Source of the DNA: Eonycteris spelaea
Taxonomy: Eukaryota > Chordata > Mammalia > Chiroptera > Pteropodidae
Reading direction: 5' to 3'
Assembly (NCBI GenBank): GCA_003508835.1
Contig: PUFA01000066.1
Location: forward strand, 9,132,501-9,196,500
DNA: 64,000 nucleotides
Part shown: piece after piece, positions 19,701 through 32,665 of the stretch
How positions within the stretch are numbered: position 1 is the stretch's first letter
Layout of the letters: each line of letters starts with the position of its first letter
Notes under the pieces: generated by a model
The model's database searches: none
What the model was told of the DNA's origin: nothing
The model's input: the letters and a program-made list of their open reading frames with translations, nothing else
Made by a program: the position numbers and the translations under genes

Positions 19701-22689
19701 CATCAGATTCTGGATGGAATCGCCTAGATTTCTTCTGAGATAACACCCCTCCCCCCACACCCAATAGAGCCGTGTATTGTTGGAAGCTTTAATTAAATTT
19801 GAAATGGGAGAAATATGAACAGATGCAGACTTGTCGCCTCAGTATTATTTTATAATCCAGTGTCAAGACCCTGTCGAGGACTGTTGCAAACAAGTGTTTG
19901 AACAAAACCTTTGGCAGGCAGAATTGGCTTGACGTGATTTGATGGCAGACAGCTTATTCGCAGTCTCCTACCTCCCGGCCGTCGATGGCGATCTGAGTAG
20001 GACCGTGGTATCCTCCCTCCCAGCGCTACCTGGAAGCCACGCCCAGCCCAGCAGGCCGGCCTTTGAGCTGACCTGGGGGCTGACCTGGGGCGTGAGAGGG
20101 CAGACGCACTGCTTCGTGTCCGGGGGCTCGTTTTCCTCAGGCTCACCTGCCGTTGCTCATCACTGCTGGTGTGCACTGTCTCTGAGCAGCTTGACAGTCC
20201 CGGGAGGGAGCACACTGCACTCACGCTGTCAGACCATGTCTTGTTCTGCATGTTTCCGTGGCTCTATCAGTCACCAGCGTGTTAGGAGACACCCGATGCT
20301 GAGTCCAGGATAAATCCTTGACAGGCTTCGGTATTGCGGCGAGCTCATTTGGACCTATCTTTGGCGAATACAGGTGACTCCAGGCTCACCTGACCAGGTA
20401 ATGCGGTCCCGATGTTCAGTCAGCATCCTGGAATCTGCCATAAAGAACAGGGACGGGTCCTGGCTGCAGAGCTTTTTCTCGGAGCTGCCCGTCTGTGAGG
20501 CTGGACAGGGGACACTTCCGTCAGGGCCGGGTGGAGGAGGACGTTGGCTGGGGAGCGCCAGCTTTGGCTCAAGCATTTGACCCCACGGCACCGGGGGGCC
20601 TTCCCTGAATGCGATGACGACGCGTGTGCTCGTGGCCCGGGAAGCCCACGTTCCTGCGTTTCGATGCTGCTTTTTCTGGTCAAAACAGTTTGTGACGCAA
20701 GTTCAGTCCGGCGGTTTATGGGGGACGCGCCACACCGTTCGACTGGCTTTCCCGAAGCGCGCGGGGCCGGGCTGGTCCAAGGCCCGCAGGGAGGCTCGGA
20801 GCTCGGCGGGGCCTGACGCGCTGACGCCGGGCTCCCTCGTGGCGACTCCCACGGGACGGCGGCAGGCGGCCCGCCCCCCCCCCCACGCGAGCGTCTGCGG
20901 CTCCGTCCGCCCCGGGTGGCCTTGGCGGGCAGCACGATTCTAGAACATTCCCTCGTTTACACATTATCCATTAAAAATATTGATTTCACACCTGTGATGC
21001 AGATTCCGTGCTGGGAAAAACTAGATGGGGCCCCTGCCGTCTGCAAGGGCAGAACCTAGGAGCGAAGACAGGTAAGAATTTTAAAACTTAGACAGACGTG
21101 CGTGAAGTCCACTGCAGACGCGCTCAGAGAGGCAGAGCCGGGTGCCGTCAGCGTGAACGCTGGAGGATCTGCGCTGGTTTGGGGAAGGAGAGGGTGGGAG
21201 GCCTTCCTGGAGGAGGAGGCGACTGCTCTGCGAGTGAGGGGAAGAACGCATGTTCTGGAGGAGGGGATGGCACGCGCTTAGCTTTCAAGGAACCGGACGG
21301 AAGTTCCATGGCCGTGAGCTGCAGAGCGAGAGGGAAGTAGCGGGACGAAGCTGGAGAGGGCTGGAGGGCCCGCCGCGCAGACTTGTCCTGAGGACAGGGA
21401 CGTGCACTCACCGCCACGTGTCTCGCGTGACGCTGGTTCCGTGACCTGTGTTCCCAGCCCTCCCTCCGCGCCGTGGCGCCGTCCACCTGACCCGGCTCTC
21501 ACGTCTGATCTCTCCACCTCCCCCGCTGTGTCCCCTCCTCCTGACACCTTGCCCCCGGACACCCCACACCTCTGTGGGTGACGTCACACTGCCCCCTGGG
21601 GCGCTGACCTCAGACCTGCCAGGTTTCTGTCACACGCATTCTGTCACCCATGTTCAGTCCTGGACCCCCGATGCCTGCCGGACGGGTGAGTCAAAAGGAC
21701 CGCGAGGACGGGAGCCCCCGTCGCCATGGGATTGGGACCCTGTGTCCCTGCCAGACTGGAAGCTGCTGGAAGCCGGAGCCCTGGTGCGCCCCTCCCCTGC
21801 CCGCGCCTGGCGCCCAGCACAGAGCTCAGAGGGCAGCCGCCCCAGGGGCGCAGGGCGGGCGAGGGGACCCCGGCTCCCCGCAGGCCCTGCCCGCGAAGCC
21901 AGCAGCAGAGGGGCCGCTTTTCACAACGGACAGACCGGCAGACAGACAGCCGGTAGCAGCCGGCAGACGGTGCTGGTGGGAAGCAGGCTGCAGAAGCGCG
22001 CCCGGGCACCGGCATCTAACACCCAGAGCCATTTTCACATGCTCGTCACAGACATTCTGCGCCGCGTTCGAATGAAGCAGAATTCTGAGTTACCTTCTCG
22101 ACAGCACAGGAAATGACTGTCACCCAGAAGGAGGAAAGGGCATGACGAGCTTCTAAGGTAAAAATCTGAGAAGGAGAAAATCCACAGCAGGCAGCTCGAA
22201 TCTTCTCATGCACCAGGCGGTTCTCTGTCTTCCCCTCCGGCCCCAAGTCTGGTGACGTGGCGGAGCGGGAGGCGCTGGTGGACCGAGGCTGGGGGCGAGC
22301 TGGGCCCTGGGACCGAGCGTGTCCCTGCTGAGGAGCAGCGGGGCAGGGTGACGGTGCCAGGTGACGGTGCCGGGCCTCACCGCAGAGCCCTGTGCGTGAG
22401 GCGCGAGGGAGGCCCAGGCCTGTGCAGCAGCTAGCTGGCTCAGGCCGGACAGGCCCCCCTTCCGGTCAGGCCCCCACTTCCAGCCCTCGGAAGAGTGGTT
22501 TTGTGGACAGCTGGACAACTCCCTCACGTGCCTTCCCCTTTCATTCCCCACGTCTCCTGTCAGAGCCCGGCAGCTGCCAAGGGGTGTCTGTGTGTGACCC
22601 CGGAGGCCTCGGTCACAGTGTCCCCAGCATCCTCTGCCTGCGTCTGCCCTGGCTCGCCCGCCAGCCCCATGCTGCAGGCACACCAGTCA
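19701..22689. other. Unique DNA, CpG-rich patch
   Basis: 20720-20940 is CpG-dense with a run of C at 20874-20884. The rest shows no recognised repeat or exon. Confidence 0.4.
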
Positions 22690-22950
22690 CCCTCCACGTC
22701 CATCAGACCAAGGCCCGCCCCTCACACACACCAGGTGGCCTTCGCACATGCTGCCCCAGCTTCTGGAAGGTTCTGCCTATTCCCCTCGCCGCTGCTTCTC
22801 TCCTTTAAGTCTCAGCGTGGATGTGATCTCCCCAGAGAGGCCTCGCTCGGCCCCTCTCCGCAGTGCGGTCACCTCAGAGCCTGCTTCCACTCGCGCCTGT
22901 TGGGCCCCTCGGCTCGGTTTAGTCTCCGTCTGCCCCACACAAGAGGCGCC
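22690..22950 (+). repeat. L2 fragment
   Basis: The stretch with CTTCGCACATGCTG, TTTAAGTCTCAGCGTGGATG and CCAGAGAGGCC follows the L2 3' half in order, with GC-shifted bases. Confidence 0.6.
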
Positions 22951-24809
22951 TGGGCCCTTCGTGCTGTTGCCCTGTGCAAAGTGCAGCGTCAGCCGCTCGT
23001 CGGGACCCAGGAGAAGGTTCGTGTGGTGAAGGCAGAGGTGCCCCCGACAGGCACGGCCGGTGCCCGGGCCGCGCCTGGGCGTGGGCCTCCCCCACGGGAG
23101 ACAGGGGTGCTGGGGCGCGGCCCGGGCTCTCTATGAGTCTGCCTGGCAGGCACGCCGGAGGGGGTGGTGGTGGGGACCAGGCCAGCAGGAGTCCTCAGGC
23201 TTCGCTCTTCGTCGATTCTGCCTGCAGCGGCCGGGTCAGCGCATGGCGGCGTGCATCGTCGGGACCAGTAAGTGACGGTGGCCTCCTGCCTGGCCCGGGC
23301 TGAGGGGTCGGCGGTTCTGTGTGGGCAACTCCCTCCCTCCACAGTGGCCCCCCATGTCCACGGGACAGCTCGGACCATCGCCACGCTGCCACAGGTCCCA
23401 GCAGCCAGCACCTGCATCCTCCGTCGAGCGTGCTTTCGCTGACAATCCGTTTCTGTCCCCGAATGCCGCGTTTCTCAGAGAGGTTTGCGCGTCAGACTGG
23501 CAGGCGGGTGGCCGCGTGCCATGTGTGCCGAACGGGGGCACTCAGGGACAGAGGACGCCAGTCCAGCCGCCAGGGCACGTGCGTGTGCGCCCTGGAGAAA
23601 GCTGTCGCTGAGGGACTGTCCGCGGACACCCTCGGTGTCACTGACGCCGAGGCTGAGTTCTGGCCCGCAGCCCTGTGCGTGAGTTTCTGCGTCGTGGGCC
23701 AGGCTGTCGGTGCACGGTGTTCATGCCCACGATCACCGTGGCCCTCGCATGCCGGGTCCTGTGCACGCACGCGTGGGGCCTGTGTGTGCTTGACCCGTGC
23801 CCCGGCTTCTCGGGCTTCAGGGTCGGGCGGCGAGGCGGCCGTGCAGAGCGGGGGCTCTCGTCCCGCCTGCTGCAGGAGATGCGCTCAGGTGTCCAGGGGA
23901 GGCAGGCAGGGCCGGGCGGAGGTGTCGTCCTCGCGTTTCCTCCGCAGAGCCACCACCTGTCCCGTGGCCACAGCCACTCATGAAGGAGGACCAAGCTCTC
24001 GCGCCTGAAGGGCCGGTCCACGCCCGGTGGGCTCGCCCGTGGGGGGCACCTCCCGCTGCACCCACAGCAGCCTGTTTACGTGACCCTTGTCAGGCGCCCT
24101 GCGAGGTTCGGGGGGGCCACTGCGGGTGTCCCCGCCTTCGCTCTCCAGCGTCTGGGAAACAGAAACGTCACATACGTCACCCTCCCCCGTCCTCGCCAAA
24201 TAACCAGCCTTCCACCGAGAACAGGCACTGCCCGTGTCCTCTGAAGACGGGACAGCAAAGGGCTGGGGCCGTGGTTTCCAGAGGGAAACGGGAAGGGTGC
24301 TGAACGCTCGGGGCTTCGTCACACACGCGGAGGGGCTGAGCCTGGAACCCGGGACGGGGAGCGCTGCGGGCGACCCGGCCGGCGCTGGTGACGGGCGGGT
24401 CGCTGTCTCGAGCTGGAAAGATCAGCTTTGGCATTTGGAGAGCGAGTCCGATCCGCCGCGCATGTCGGCCCGGCTTCCCTCCACACGCGGCGGCTGGGGC
24501 GGCCGTGAAAGTCTGGCTGGGAGGCACGCCTCCCGCTTCGGGTCTCCGCGTGGTTCGGGGGTGGCTGGTCAGGGAGCTAGACCAGACTGCAGGGGCTCGG
24601 GAATTGGAGACGGGAACAGGGCGTCTCCGTCTCACCTTTAGTCGAGGTCGGGGTGCGGTGACCTGGGCACGCCCATACACGCATGGCTGCTCACGTGGAG
24701 ACCAGCAGTGCCCGCTGCACACAGAGCACTTCAGCGACTCCCTGGCCACCACCAGGCCCTCGCGGCCAGCTGCAGGTGGACCCCGTGGCCGTCTTCCGCT
24801 CCCTAGGGT
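22951..24809. other. Unique very GC-rich DNA
   Basis: Long overlapping open frames on both strands (up to about 230 codons) reflect scarcity of A and T, not coding. No domain, no recognised repeat. Confidence 0.4.
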
Positions 24810-25150
24810 GTGACAACCCTCACTCCCGTCTGCCACGGGGCATTTGCACGTGCTGCTCCCGCGGCCTGGCCTGCTCTTCCCTCACCCTGCCCGCTGGGTC
24901 CTGCCACAGGATGGCTCTGAGAAGACAGAGTTCTTCTCATCCGCTTAAACGTCGCCTCCTCAGAGGGCTCCTCGGACCACCCACTTCAGGTGGCCCTCCT
25001 CCCAGCCCCTGGCCACTTCCACTCACTCCCTTCGCAGTGCGACCGGAGCCGGATCCGTCCTGTGCCTCCCCGAGTGTCCTCTCGGAGGGTGGGGGGCCCG
25101 CTGGTCTCCCTCGCTGCTGCGCCCCCGGCACCTGCCGAGCACATGCGTGG
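24810..25150 (+). repeat. L2 fragment
   Basis: GGCATTTGCACGTGCTGCTC, then AAACGTCGCCTCCTCAGAGG and a tail ending near GGCACCTGCCGAGCACATG follow the L2 3' consensus order. Confidence 0.65.
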
Positions 25151-26499
25151 ACCGACGGGTCCTTCCAGAACCCGTTCAGAGGGGCTCTGACCTGTTAAAA
25201 AGGAGGCAAAATTACACCTGCAAGGCGAGCGAGGAAAGGGGTTTACTGAGATTCCAAAAGGCTAATGTCTGTCAGAAACGTCACAAATCCATACAATTGC
25301 CGGATGCTTCCATTTGTGCCCTGACTATACAATACTTTCTTTTCCCTACCTTGCTCCGCCGCACGCTTTTTGCCTCTTCACGTGACAAAGATTCCGTGGC
25401 GTGGTCCCCGCAGAGAAGCCGGAGGGTGGTCCCGCGTGTGTCCTCGTGTGGTCGGCGGAAGTGGGCGCTTGGTCATGACCAGCGGGTGACCACGCGCCAC
25501 GCGCAGGGCACGTGGGCACGCCCGCGGCTGCGGCGTGCGAGTTGCTCGCGCATTCGTTTCACCCACTGGAAGGCCGGCCCGTCGGCACCTGCACGTCCGC
25601 GCCATGGGCGCCTCGGCGGGGCGCGGGGCGTCCATTCTGACGGCCGCTCGTGAGGACCGTCTCGCCTCGCGGTGGCTCTGCTACGACGGGCAGGACCGTC
25701 CACCGCCGAGCTCCCGGCCCCGTCGTCCCCCGTCCCTCCTCCGCGAGTGCCCGGGGCCCCGACCGCTACAGGGCAGGACCCGTGTCGGGGTGAGTGAGGG
25801 CCCGCGCCGCTCACGTGGCAACCTCGGAACCTCGTGCGCACCGGCGCCCACGGCGCAGGGCGGAGTCCGCAGCCCCGCCGGCCTCGCGCCCCGACCCCGG
25901 CCTGTCCCTCTGGCCGCAGCAGGCCGGCTCGGAGGAGCAGTTAGGGAGTCAGCTGACATCTTCCCCGAGAGCTCTTGGGTCACAGAAGCTAATTAACCTT
26001 CCTCTCGCCTGCCAAACAGAGCAGCAGCCTCCAGGGAGGGGGAAAGCGCCGTCTCTGTTAAAAAAAAAAAAAAGGCAGAAAATTCATTAAACACGGTAGA
26101 GCCCGAGGAAGAGCACTGGTGGGAGGCAGCGGCCCCGCCGCGGCCGGGCCGAGGGGCCACGCTCATCTGGGTGCCTCTGGCCAGCAGCGGAAACACAAGG
26201 CTGGTTTGTCGTCCGGGAGATTCTGGAGGGGACCCGGACGCGGGAATTCCTGAGGCACCCTCAGGTGCAGGTGGGGCCCATTGGCACCTCGTCGATGGCC
26301 TCGCCAGTGCCTGGGCAGCTCATGGCGGCCCGGACGTCCCGGGTGGATCCGGACTTGCTGGATTCACCTCGGAACGCACCTGAGATCTCGAAGCCCATGT
26401 GAGGCCGGCCGGGCTAACGGCGCCCCCGGGGCGTTCCCCTCTGAGAGGCCTGCGGCTGCACAGCTGAGGACCTCGGCTTTCTGTGGCACAGAGCTCAGA
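25151..26499. other. Unique DNA with CpG-dense core
   Basis: 25380-25920 is CpG-dense and could be a CpG island. 26060-26072 is a short A run with no recognised SINE before it. Confidence 0.4.
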
Positions 26500-26590
26500 C
26501 GCCCATCCTGACCCTTGCTGGCGGTGTGACCAGTCGTTTCTCAGACTCCACCTGTCTGCGCACCCCGTCCCACTGCTGAGTCTGTGTGTG
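26500..26590 (+). repeat. Possible MIR fragment
   Basis: CTTGCTGGCGGTGTGACC followed by TTTCTCAGACTCCACCTGTC fits the MIR core, with much divergence. Confidence 0.45.
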
Positions 26591-28639
26591 ACCACTGAGG
26601 GGTGGCCGCAGGACACCAGCTCTGTCGCCTCAGCTCTGGAGGGCGGGCGTCCACATGAGGGTGCCCAGGGCCAGCTGCCCTCTGATGGCCTCGGGCAGAA
26701 TCCTGCTTGCCTCTTCCTGGCTTCCGGCGGTCGCTGGTAACTTCGGGCGTTCCCTGGCTCAGCGCGTCACTGCCGTCTCTGCCTCCACGTTCCCTGTCAC
26801 CCCGCATCGCCTCCTCCGGGCATCTCATCCCTTTGCAGAAAGTCCTGCATGTGAGAAAGATTAAAAGATCATTGAAAGTCCAATAACTTCCACACTGTAC
26901 AATGCAGTGACATTTAATGTTGTGTTCAGGTCACACTCTAAGTCTTCCGGCTGCCACCAGTGGGGCGCGGCCCACGCGTGGGGAGCTTCGCACTGGGACG
27001 TGGTTATTGTCAAGGTGATGAAGCTACTCGTCTGACAGATGACTGGGGGGGGGGTTACACTTTTACCTCCAAAGTGCCACCCTCTTTTCCTGTGTCTTGG
27101 ACATTACTGAGGACCACGCATGGCTTTTCGAGGAACGTGGAAAAGCGACTGAACTGATTGTCTCTCGTCTTTACTGAGTCACCACTCCAGCTCCAACTGC
27201 ACAGCTCTTACGGATTCTGAGCCGGCCTATCTCTGCAGCAGTGGTACAAACCCCTGCGTGATAAATTCAGACACGTTCCACTTTGTCATGCCGCAAACAA
27301 GACGCTACTCCCAAGTCTTTGAAAAAGTACTTTCGAGATAAAATATGTACTTGTGGTTCTGCGGGTTTTTAAGAAGTCCTGAATCTTCAAAGATTTACGG
27401 AGGGTAGGAGGGGGTGTTTCAAGCAAAATGTGTTTTTCTTTGACGTTAGAGGTCTGGCAGAGTAGTTTATTATACATCTTGTGGACATCTTGATATTTAA
27501 TTAAATTTCGGAAATATATTCTGTGTACTCATAAGAAGGAGTATGAAGAATGTATTTATTCTGTCTATTTGTTATTCTTTTTCGGTTTCTAACACAAAAT
27601 TATCAGTTGGAAGTAAGTCATCAGAGGCACTTAAAATTTTTCAGGGTCAGAAATCTAATTAACCCCAGCAACTGTGCTTAAAATGTTGAATAATATAAGA
27701 CAAGTCCTTACAGGAATCTTTGGTAATATTCAGTCTGGGTGATGTATTTACAGCTACTTTTTTTTTAACTGACCTTTATGTCTATTTTCAAAAGGCACGA
27801 GGAATGGAAAGCAGAGAGAGAAACGAGTCACTTGCGAGGTCTCATCTAATACATTCGAGTGTGTTACTGCTGAGTGTAAGCAGCAGAATTAGCAAACTGT
27901 TTTATGCCTTTACATTTTTATAGGCTGAATTAAGCGTGAGTTCACAGTAAATGGACCACGTGCCTGAAAATAACTTTCTCCCCATTTAAACGTGACATCG
28001 AAGGATAAAACCCAAATGTGTTGCGTCTGTAATTTTGGGGTGAACGCATTTTGCATCTGGTGGGTTTGCTCGCTGCGGGTTAGGCCTTTTTGTCTCCTGA
28101 CGACGTCCGTGGGCTGCGTCCATCTCCCGTGGACGGTGGGACAGTCTCCTCCACAGCCGCTGTCAGGACGCGTCAGGGTCCAGCCTGCTTCCCGGCACAG
28201 CTGGGAGGGAGAGTGTTACTTTTGCCCCTGACGCGTCAGAGTGCGCCGAGGGAGGTGGTCACGCAGGAGGGGAGCCTGGGCGGGAGACAGACACACGGCG
28301 GTCGGTGGGTGCGGGCCGTGTGGGGGGCGGCGGGCGGCGGGCAGGGCTGCGGGAGAGGGGCGGCGGGGCGGTGGCCAGGGCTGCGGGGGAGGTGGGGCAG
28401 CACCGCTGGCAGCTGGTCAGGTCTTTGCCCACGGGGCCGGACAGGAGCAGGAGAAGGAGGTGAGGGAGGACGCCTGGGGCACGCGCCGGTCCCTAGTGGA
28501 CAGACGGGCCGAAAGGTCACGAAGCCGAGTGGAGTCCGCGCTGGCCGCAGGTGCGGAAGTGGACGCCGGTCCAAGCGGAGAGCGGGCCGGGAAGGCCCAT
28601 TGTACATGACATAAGTGCAGTTAAAGTGTCTCGCGTCCA
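26591..28639. other. Unique DNA with a long AT-rich island
   Basis: 27170-28060 is AT-rich and repeat-free by eye, flanked by GC-rich DNA. 28290-28420 is G-rich with repeated GGCGGCGGG-type runs and may fold as G-quadruplex. No exon recognised. Confidence 0.45.
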
Positions 28640-29180
28640 CCCTTGCGTTCTAGGGCATTGGGCCATTATTTGTTCCCTGTTGCTGGGTAAACAAGTCACA
28701 AACTCAGCGCGCTTTAGACAACAGGAATTTAGCACCTCACTATCCGAGAGGTCAGCAGCCTGCATGGGTCCCATTGGCTGGCACCAAGGTGTCGGCAGGG
28801 CCTTGGGCCTCCAGAGGCTCCAGGGGAGGGTCCTCTTCCTTGTCGCTCCCTCCTGGGGGCCACCCGCACTCCCTGGTCATGCCCCCCCCCAAAGCCCACG
28901 GCAGTGGTCCGAGCCCCTTGCACCGACAACTCTGGTTCGTCTGCCTCTGTCTTGTACTTGCGGGGCGTTGTGGTCACTGAGGGTCACCCCGGTGATCCAG
29001 GGTGACCACACCCCCCGGGCCTGCTTAACCTGCTCACAGATTCTGGGTGCCAGGGTGTGGGCATCGGGGGCTGTCATGCTGCCGCTGTCACCAGTGCAGA
29101 ACAAAGGCTTGTCACGCGAGAGAAAACCAACCAGGACTGGTGCCAAGTGGGACACGGGGGGAGGCGCGTTGACCTTCGGC
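28640..29180 (+). repeat. Old interspersed repeat, family not named
   Basis: The series GTTCCCTGTTGCTGGGTAAA, ACAACAGGAATTTAGC, CCAAGGTGTCGGCAGGGCC and CAGGGTGACCAC matches a common mammalian repeat whose members share the pattern 'ctgtaacaaattaccacaa, then aaaacaacag'. I cannot name the family with certainty. Confidence 0.5.
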
Positions 29181-29189
29181 TCTGCCGTG

Positions 29190-29460
29190 TGACATAGCAC
29201 CCCGCAGTTTAGGGGTGCAAAGCAACCGGTTTGCTATGCTCTCAGAATCTGTGGGCAGAACAGCCCGCCTCTGCTCCTGACATCTGAGGCCTCAGCGGGG
29301 AAGATTAAAAACTGGGTGACTCGGCGGCTGGGGGCTGCGGTCTCAAGGCCTCTTCACTTCCGTGGTTGGCGGATGATGCTGTCACCTCAGGCCACGAGGG
29401 AAGCTGCTGGCTCTAGCGGGAGCACCTGCACGCGGCCTCCCCCTGCGACAGTGCGCCCCC
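29190..29460 (+). repeat. Old interspersed repeat, related type
   Basis: ACATAGCACCCCGCAGTTTA and TCTCAGAATCTGTGGGCAG, then GGTCTCAAGGC, resemble a second common mammalian repeat of the same general kind. Family not named. Confidence 0.4.
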
Positions 29461-29834
29461 CCCCCCGTGGCTGCAGAGGGCTCCCGCGCCCAGTGTCTCG
29501 GCCGGCACAGTGGGCTGCGTGTCGCTGTAGACGCCACACCGTGACGCTTCTGCCCCGTTCCACTGGTTACAAGCAGGTTCGAGCCCCCTTCCCTCGACCC
29601 ATCAGGAGGGGTGTTAGGGGCCATCTCGGTGGGGGCGCGGCAGGGGTCAGATCGGCGAAGAGCATGCAGGATGGGGAGCTCGTCCTAGGACAAGCCATCT
29701 GCCCCTCCCCAGCAGGACCCTGGCCTGGCCAGCCCTCAGCAGGAACGTTCTGGTTCTTTCTGGCCGACCTCCACTGCAGGGTTTCCAGACTCAGCACATA
29801 ACAATACAGGCTGTGCAGTTAACTTAGCGTTTCA

Positions 29835-29960
29835 GACAGTGCATTTGAAACCACAATTATGTCCATGCAATATTTAGGATCTACTTATAACCAAAAAAAA
29901 AAATTGTTGTTTTTCTGAAACTATGTAACCGGGTGCCCCATATTTTATGCAACAGCCATA
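29835..29960 (+). repeat. Old DNA-transposon-like repeat
   Basis: ATGTCCATGCAATATTTAGG, CTACTTATAACC and CGGGTGCCCCATATTTTATG follow in order the pattern of a common mammalian repeat. Exact family uncertain. Confidence 0.45.
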
Positions 29961-32164
29961 GTCCATTCTGAGTGTCTGTGGTTAGCTATGTTGGCCGTGC
30001 CCTCTGGATTCTGGGGAGGTGGCAGGAGGGACGAGGGGCCACTGCTGAGAGGGGGCCCTGGAGGAGGCGAGCGAGGTCTGCGAGGCCCTCAGCCCCGAAG
30101 GGGTTAAGCTCACTCCTGCCTCACCATTTCCTGACCTGTCCCACTCACCACGTCTGTAAAAATACCTCCCAGCCTCCCGGTAATTAATGGGAAGCGTGGA
30201 ACCCATTCTTCTGATGAGCTTTCAATTAGCCTGTGTCTAATTTTCAAATGCTCATGAATAAATGATTAACTCAGATCAGAATCAGAATCAAAGACCGCAC
30301 CACTCACAAACAGAGCGCTTTGAGAAATGACTCATCGGCGTTCCCATCACCCTCCCGCCGCTGCTCCCCAGGAGGACCCGGCCCCGGCCTGGCTCTTGGT
30401 TTCTCTGTCCCACTCTCTGTCCCTCTGTGTCTGCAGAGCGGACGTCCCTCGGCTGAGGACAGGAGAGCCCACACGGGCTCGCGGTCAGCATGCGGCTGCG
30501 CGGTGGCTTCCCACGGCGGTCTGTCCCGAGCCGCCAGCGAGAGCCAGTCCTCTCGGAACTGGGCTTTGCAGACGTGACGGGGCTCAGGACGGGATCGCCT
30601 TGAACTTAGGTTGGGCCCCGCGTCCCATGACGGTGTCCTCGGAAGACGAAGGGAGGTTCGAGACACACGGGGAGGGAGGTGGTCGTGGGAAGATGGGGGC
30701 AGAGACGGGGTGACACCCCCCAAGCCAGGGGCACCCACGACTGCCGGCGGCCAGCAGCTGGGAGGGGACCGGCCTGCGGCACAGCAACCCTGGGCTTCGG
30801 GCCCGGCCAGGGGGACGATACCTGCCCGTCGCCCTGGGCTGCCGGTGTGTGGCGGTTTGCCGCGGCAGCCCGCACGCTGAGGCTGGCAGTCCTCAGCTTA
30901 CAGGTGGCTCGACCGCCCTGTCACATACCCGTGACCTCGTGGCCCCCGGACCAAGCCGCCACGTTGCTTTTCACCCCACAAAGCACGGCGTTCGAGTCTC
31001 CGTTTGTATGTGAGACACAAACGGTGATTTGTCGTTTCGAGCCGGCCTCGGCCGGCCTCCTGGCCCTGGAGGAAGACACATCGTCGGCCAAAGCCCTGCC
31101 GCGGTCTTCAGAGGGGAGCGTAGAGTGACGCGCAGTCTGTGCGCTTTTCTTAGTCAAAGAATCAAAACTGCGGTTCTTATAACTTGAGCTACGAAAGCGC
31201 GGGAGTCAGCTGCCGGGGCGAGCCGGCCAGCCGCCTACGCTCACGCACGTGGCTCCCGGAGCAGGTGTGCACACACCTGGGAGGGCGGGAAGTCGCTCAC
31301 GCAGAAGCTCGCTGACTCTGAATCACAACCCAGCGCCTCTGGTTTTAGGCAGACTCTGAAAAGCATCACGGATCCTGCTTCCCTTTGTGCAAACACCCCC
31401 AGGACGAGGTGGGGCTGAACTGGTTTTGCTGGTTGGCTCATCTCTGGGGCAAATGGCTCAGTGCCCCTTCAGCCCGTGGCATCCCTCAGTGCCGTGAAGG
31501 TGAACACTGTCACGTGCCCCCCGCCAGTGCCCGCGGGTCGCCCTTCTGTTTGAGGGTGAGAAAGCGGGGCTCTGGCTGCGGGCCGTGCTCAGCACCTGAA
31601 AACGGCTTGTGCAGAGCCAGCCGACCCTCATCCCCCCGAGCTTCGTGAAGGGCCAGTGCACCCAGAGCCCCCCGAGCAGTCACTCTGGGGGGACATCGAG
31701 GCGCTGTGGCACGTTTAAGGGCTTGCCGAAGGTCCACTTCGAAGCCCTCGAGCAGGGCCGGAGTCGGCCCAGCACAGAGCCGGCCGGACGGGACCCTTAG
31801 GCTGTGCCTGTGACTTGCTAGTGTGACCACAGGAAGGAAGGACAGAGGTGACCAGGGCACTGATGAAGTAAGGCACATTCTGCCATTCATGTCCAGGGGT
31901 TCTTCAAGGTGGACACTGTAGGCAAAATCCCTGGGATGCGGGGACATGAGGAAGCCACACTGGAGGGTGGTACTCGTTGCCGAGGTGCCCAGACTGCCCC
32001 CAGACTGCCCCAGATTGCCCCAGACTGCCCCCAGCCCGGCCTCGGGGACGGTAGGGGCCTGGTCTTTGGGCTTGGGTTTCTTTTTCCCTTCTTCCCGTCC
32101 CTGAGCACTGTGCCCTGTGGGCGTGGACAGCTGGGGATGAGCCCAAGGCCCCCCACTGTGGCTA
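29961..32164. other. Unique DNA; small AT-rich island and short tandem motif
   Basis: 30180-30295 is AT-rich with TAATTA, CAATTAG and ATGATTAA homeodomain-type motifs, CpG-poor in a CpG-rich setting. 31990-32036 repeats an 11-14-base CCCAGACTGCCC motif about four times. No exon recognised. Confidence 0.45.
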
Positions 32165-32310
32165 TGCCTGTCACTGGTTTGTAACCTGAGCAAGTTTTGT
32201 CCGCTCAAACCTCCCTGTCCCATCAGTAATGGGGATGAAGCTGTCCCCTTACTAGTTTCCCAGGGTGGCTCGGAAGATCAAATGAGGGTGTGGACACCCA
32301 GGAAGTGGGA
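32165..32310 (+). repeat. MIR SINE
   Basis: GAGCAAGTTTTGTCC, TCCCATCAGTAATGGGGATG and GATCAAATGAG are in MIR order. Confidence 0.75.
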
Positions 32311-32334
32311 CCGACGGCCACGGACGCTCGCCGC

Positions 32335-32480
32335 GTGCCAGCGCTGTGCTGCACGCCGTCCACTCAGAGCACGGACCTGCTGCCTGCTCCACCCAGAGAG
32401 GTGAAGGAGCCCACCCAGGTCACGTGGCCAGGTGGCAAGTTAGGGTTCCAGCCCAGGTCAAAGCTAGTGCCGAAGTCATT
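32335..32480 (-). repeat. MIR-type fragment, antisense
   Basis: GAGGTGAAGGAGCCCACCCA, GGTCACGTGGCCAGGTGGCA and TTCCAGCCCAGGTC fit the reverse complement of a MIR. Confidence 0.55.
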
Positions 32481-32499
32481 TGTTTAAGTCATCCAAGTT

Positions 32500-32665
32500 T
32501 TTGTGAAGGACCAGATAGTGAGAATTTTGGGCCGATGGACCATTAGGTCTTCATTATATCTACTCAGCTCAGCACAAGCATAGCTGTAGGCGATACATAA
32601 ATGAGTATGGCTGTGTTTCAATAAAGCTTTATTTACAAAAACAGGCAGTGGAATGGGGAGAAAGG
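32500..32665 (-). repeat. hAT-type non-autonomous DNA transposon fragment
   Basis: GTGAAGGACCAGATAGTGAG, CTGTAGGCGATACATAAATG and AATAAAGCTTTATTTACAAA lie in the order of a common mammalian non-autonomous element. Strand is tentative and the family not named. Confidence 0.6.

Noticed and set aside
24177..24836. Open frame of 219 codons, - strand
   Set aside because: Overlapped by frames on both strands and no domain.
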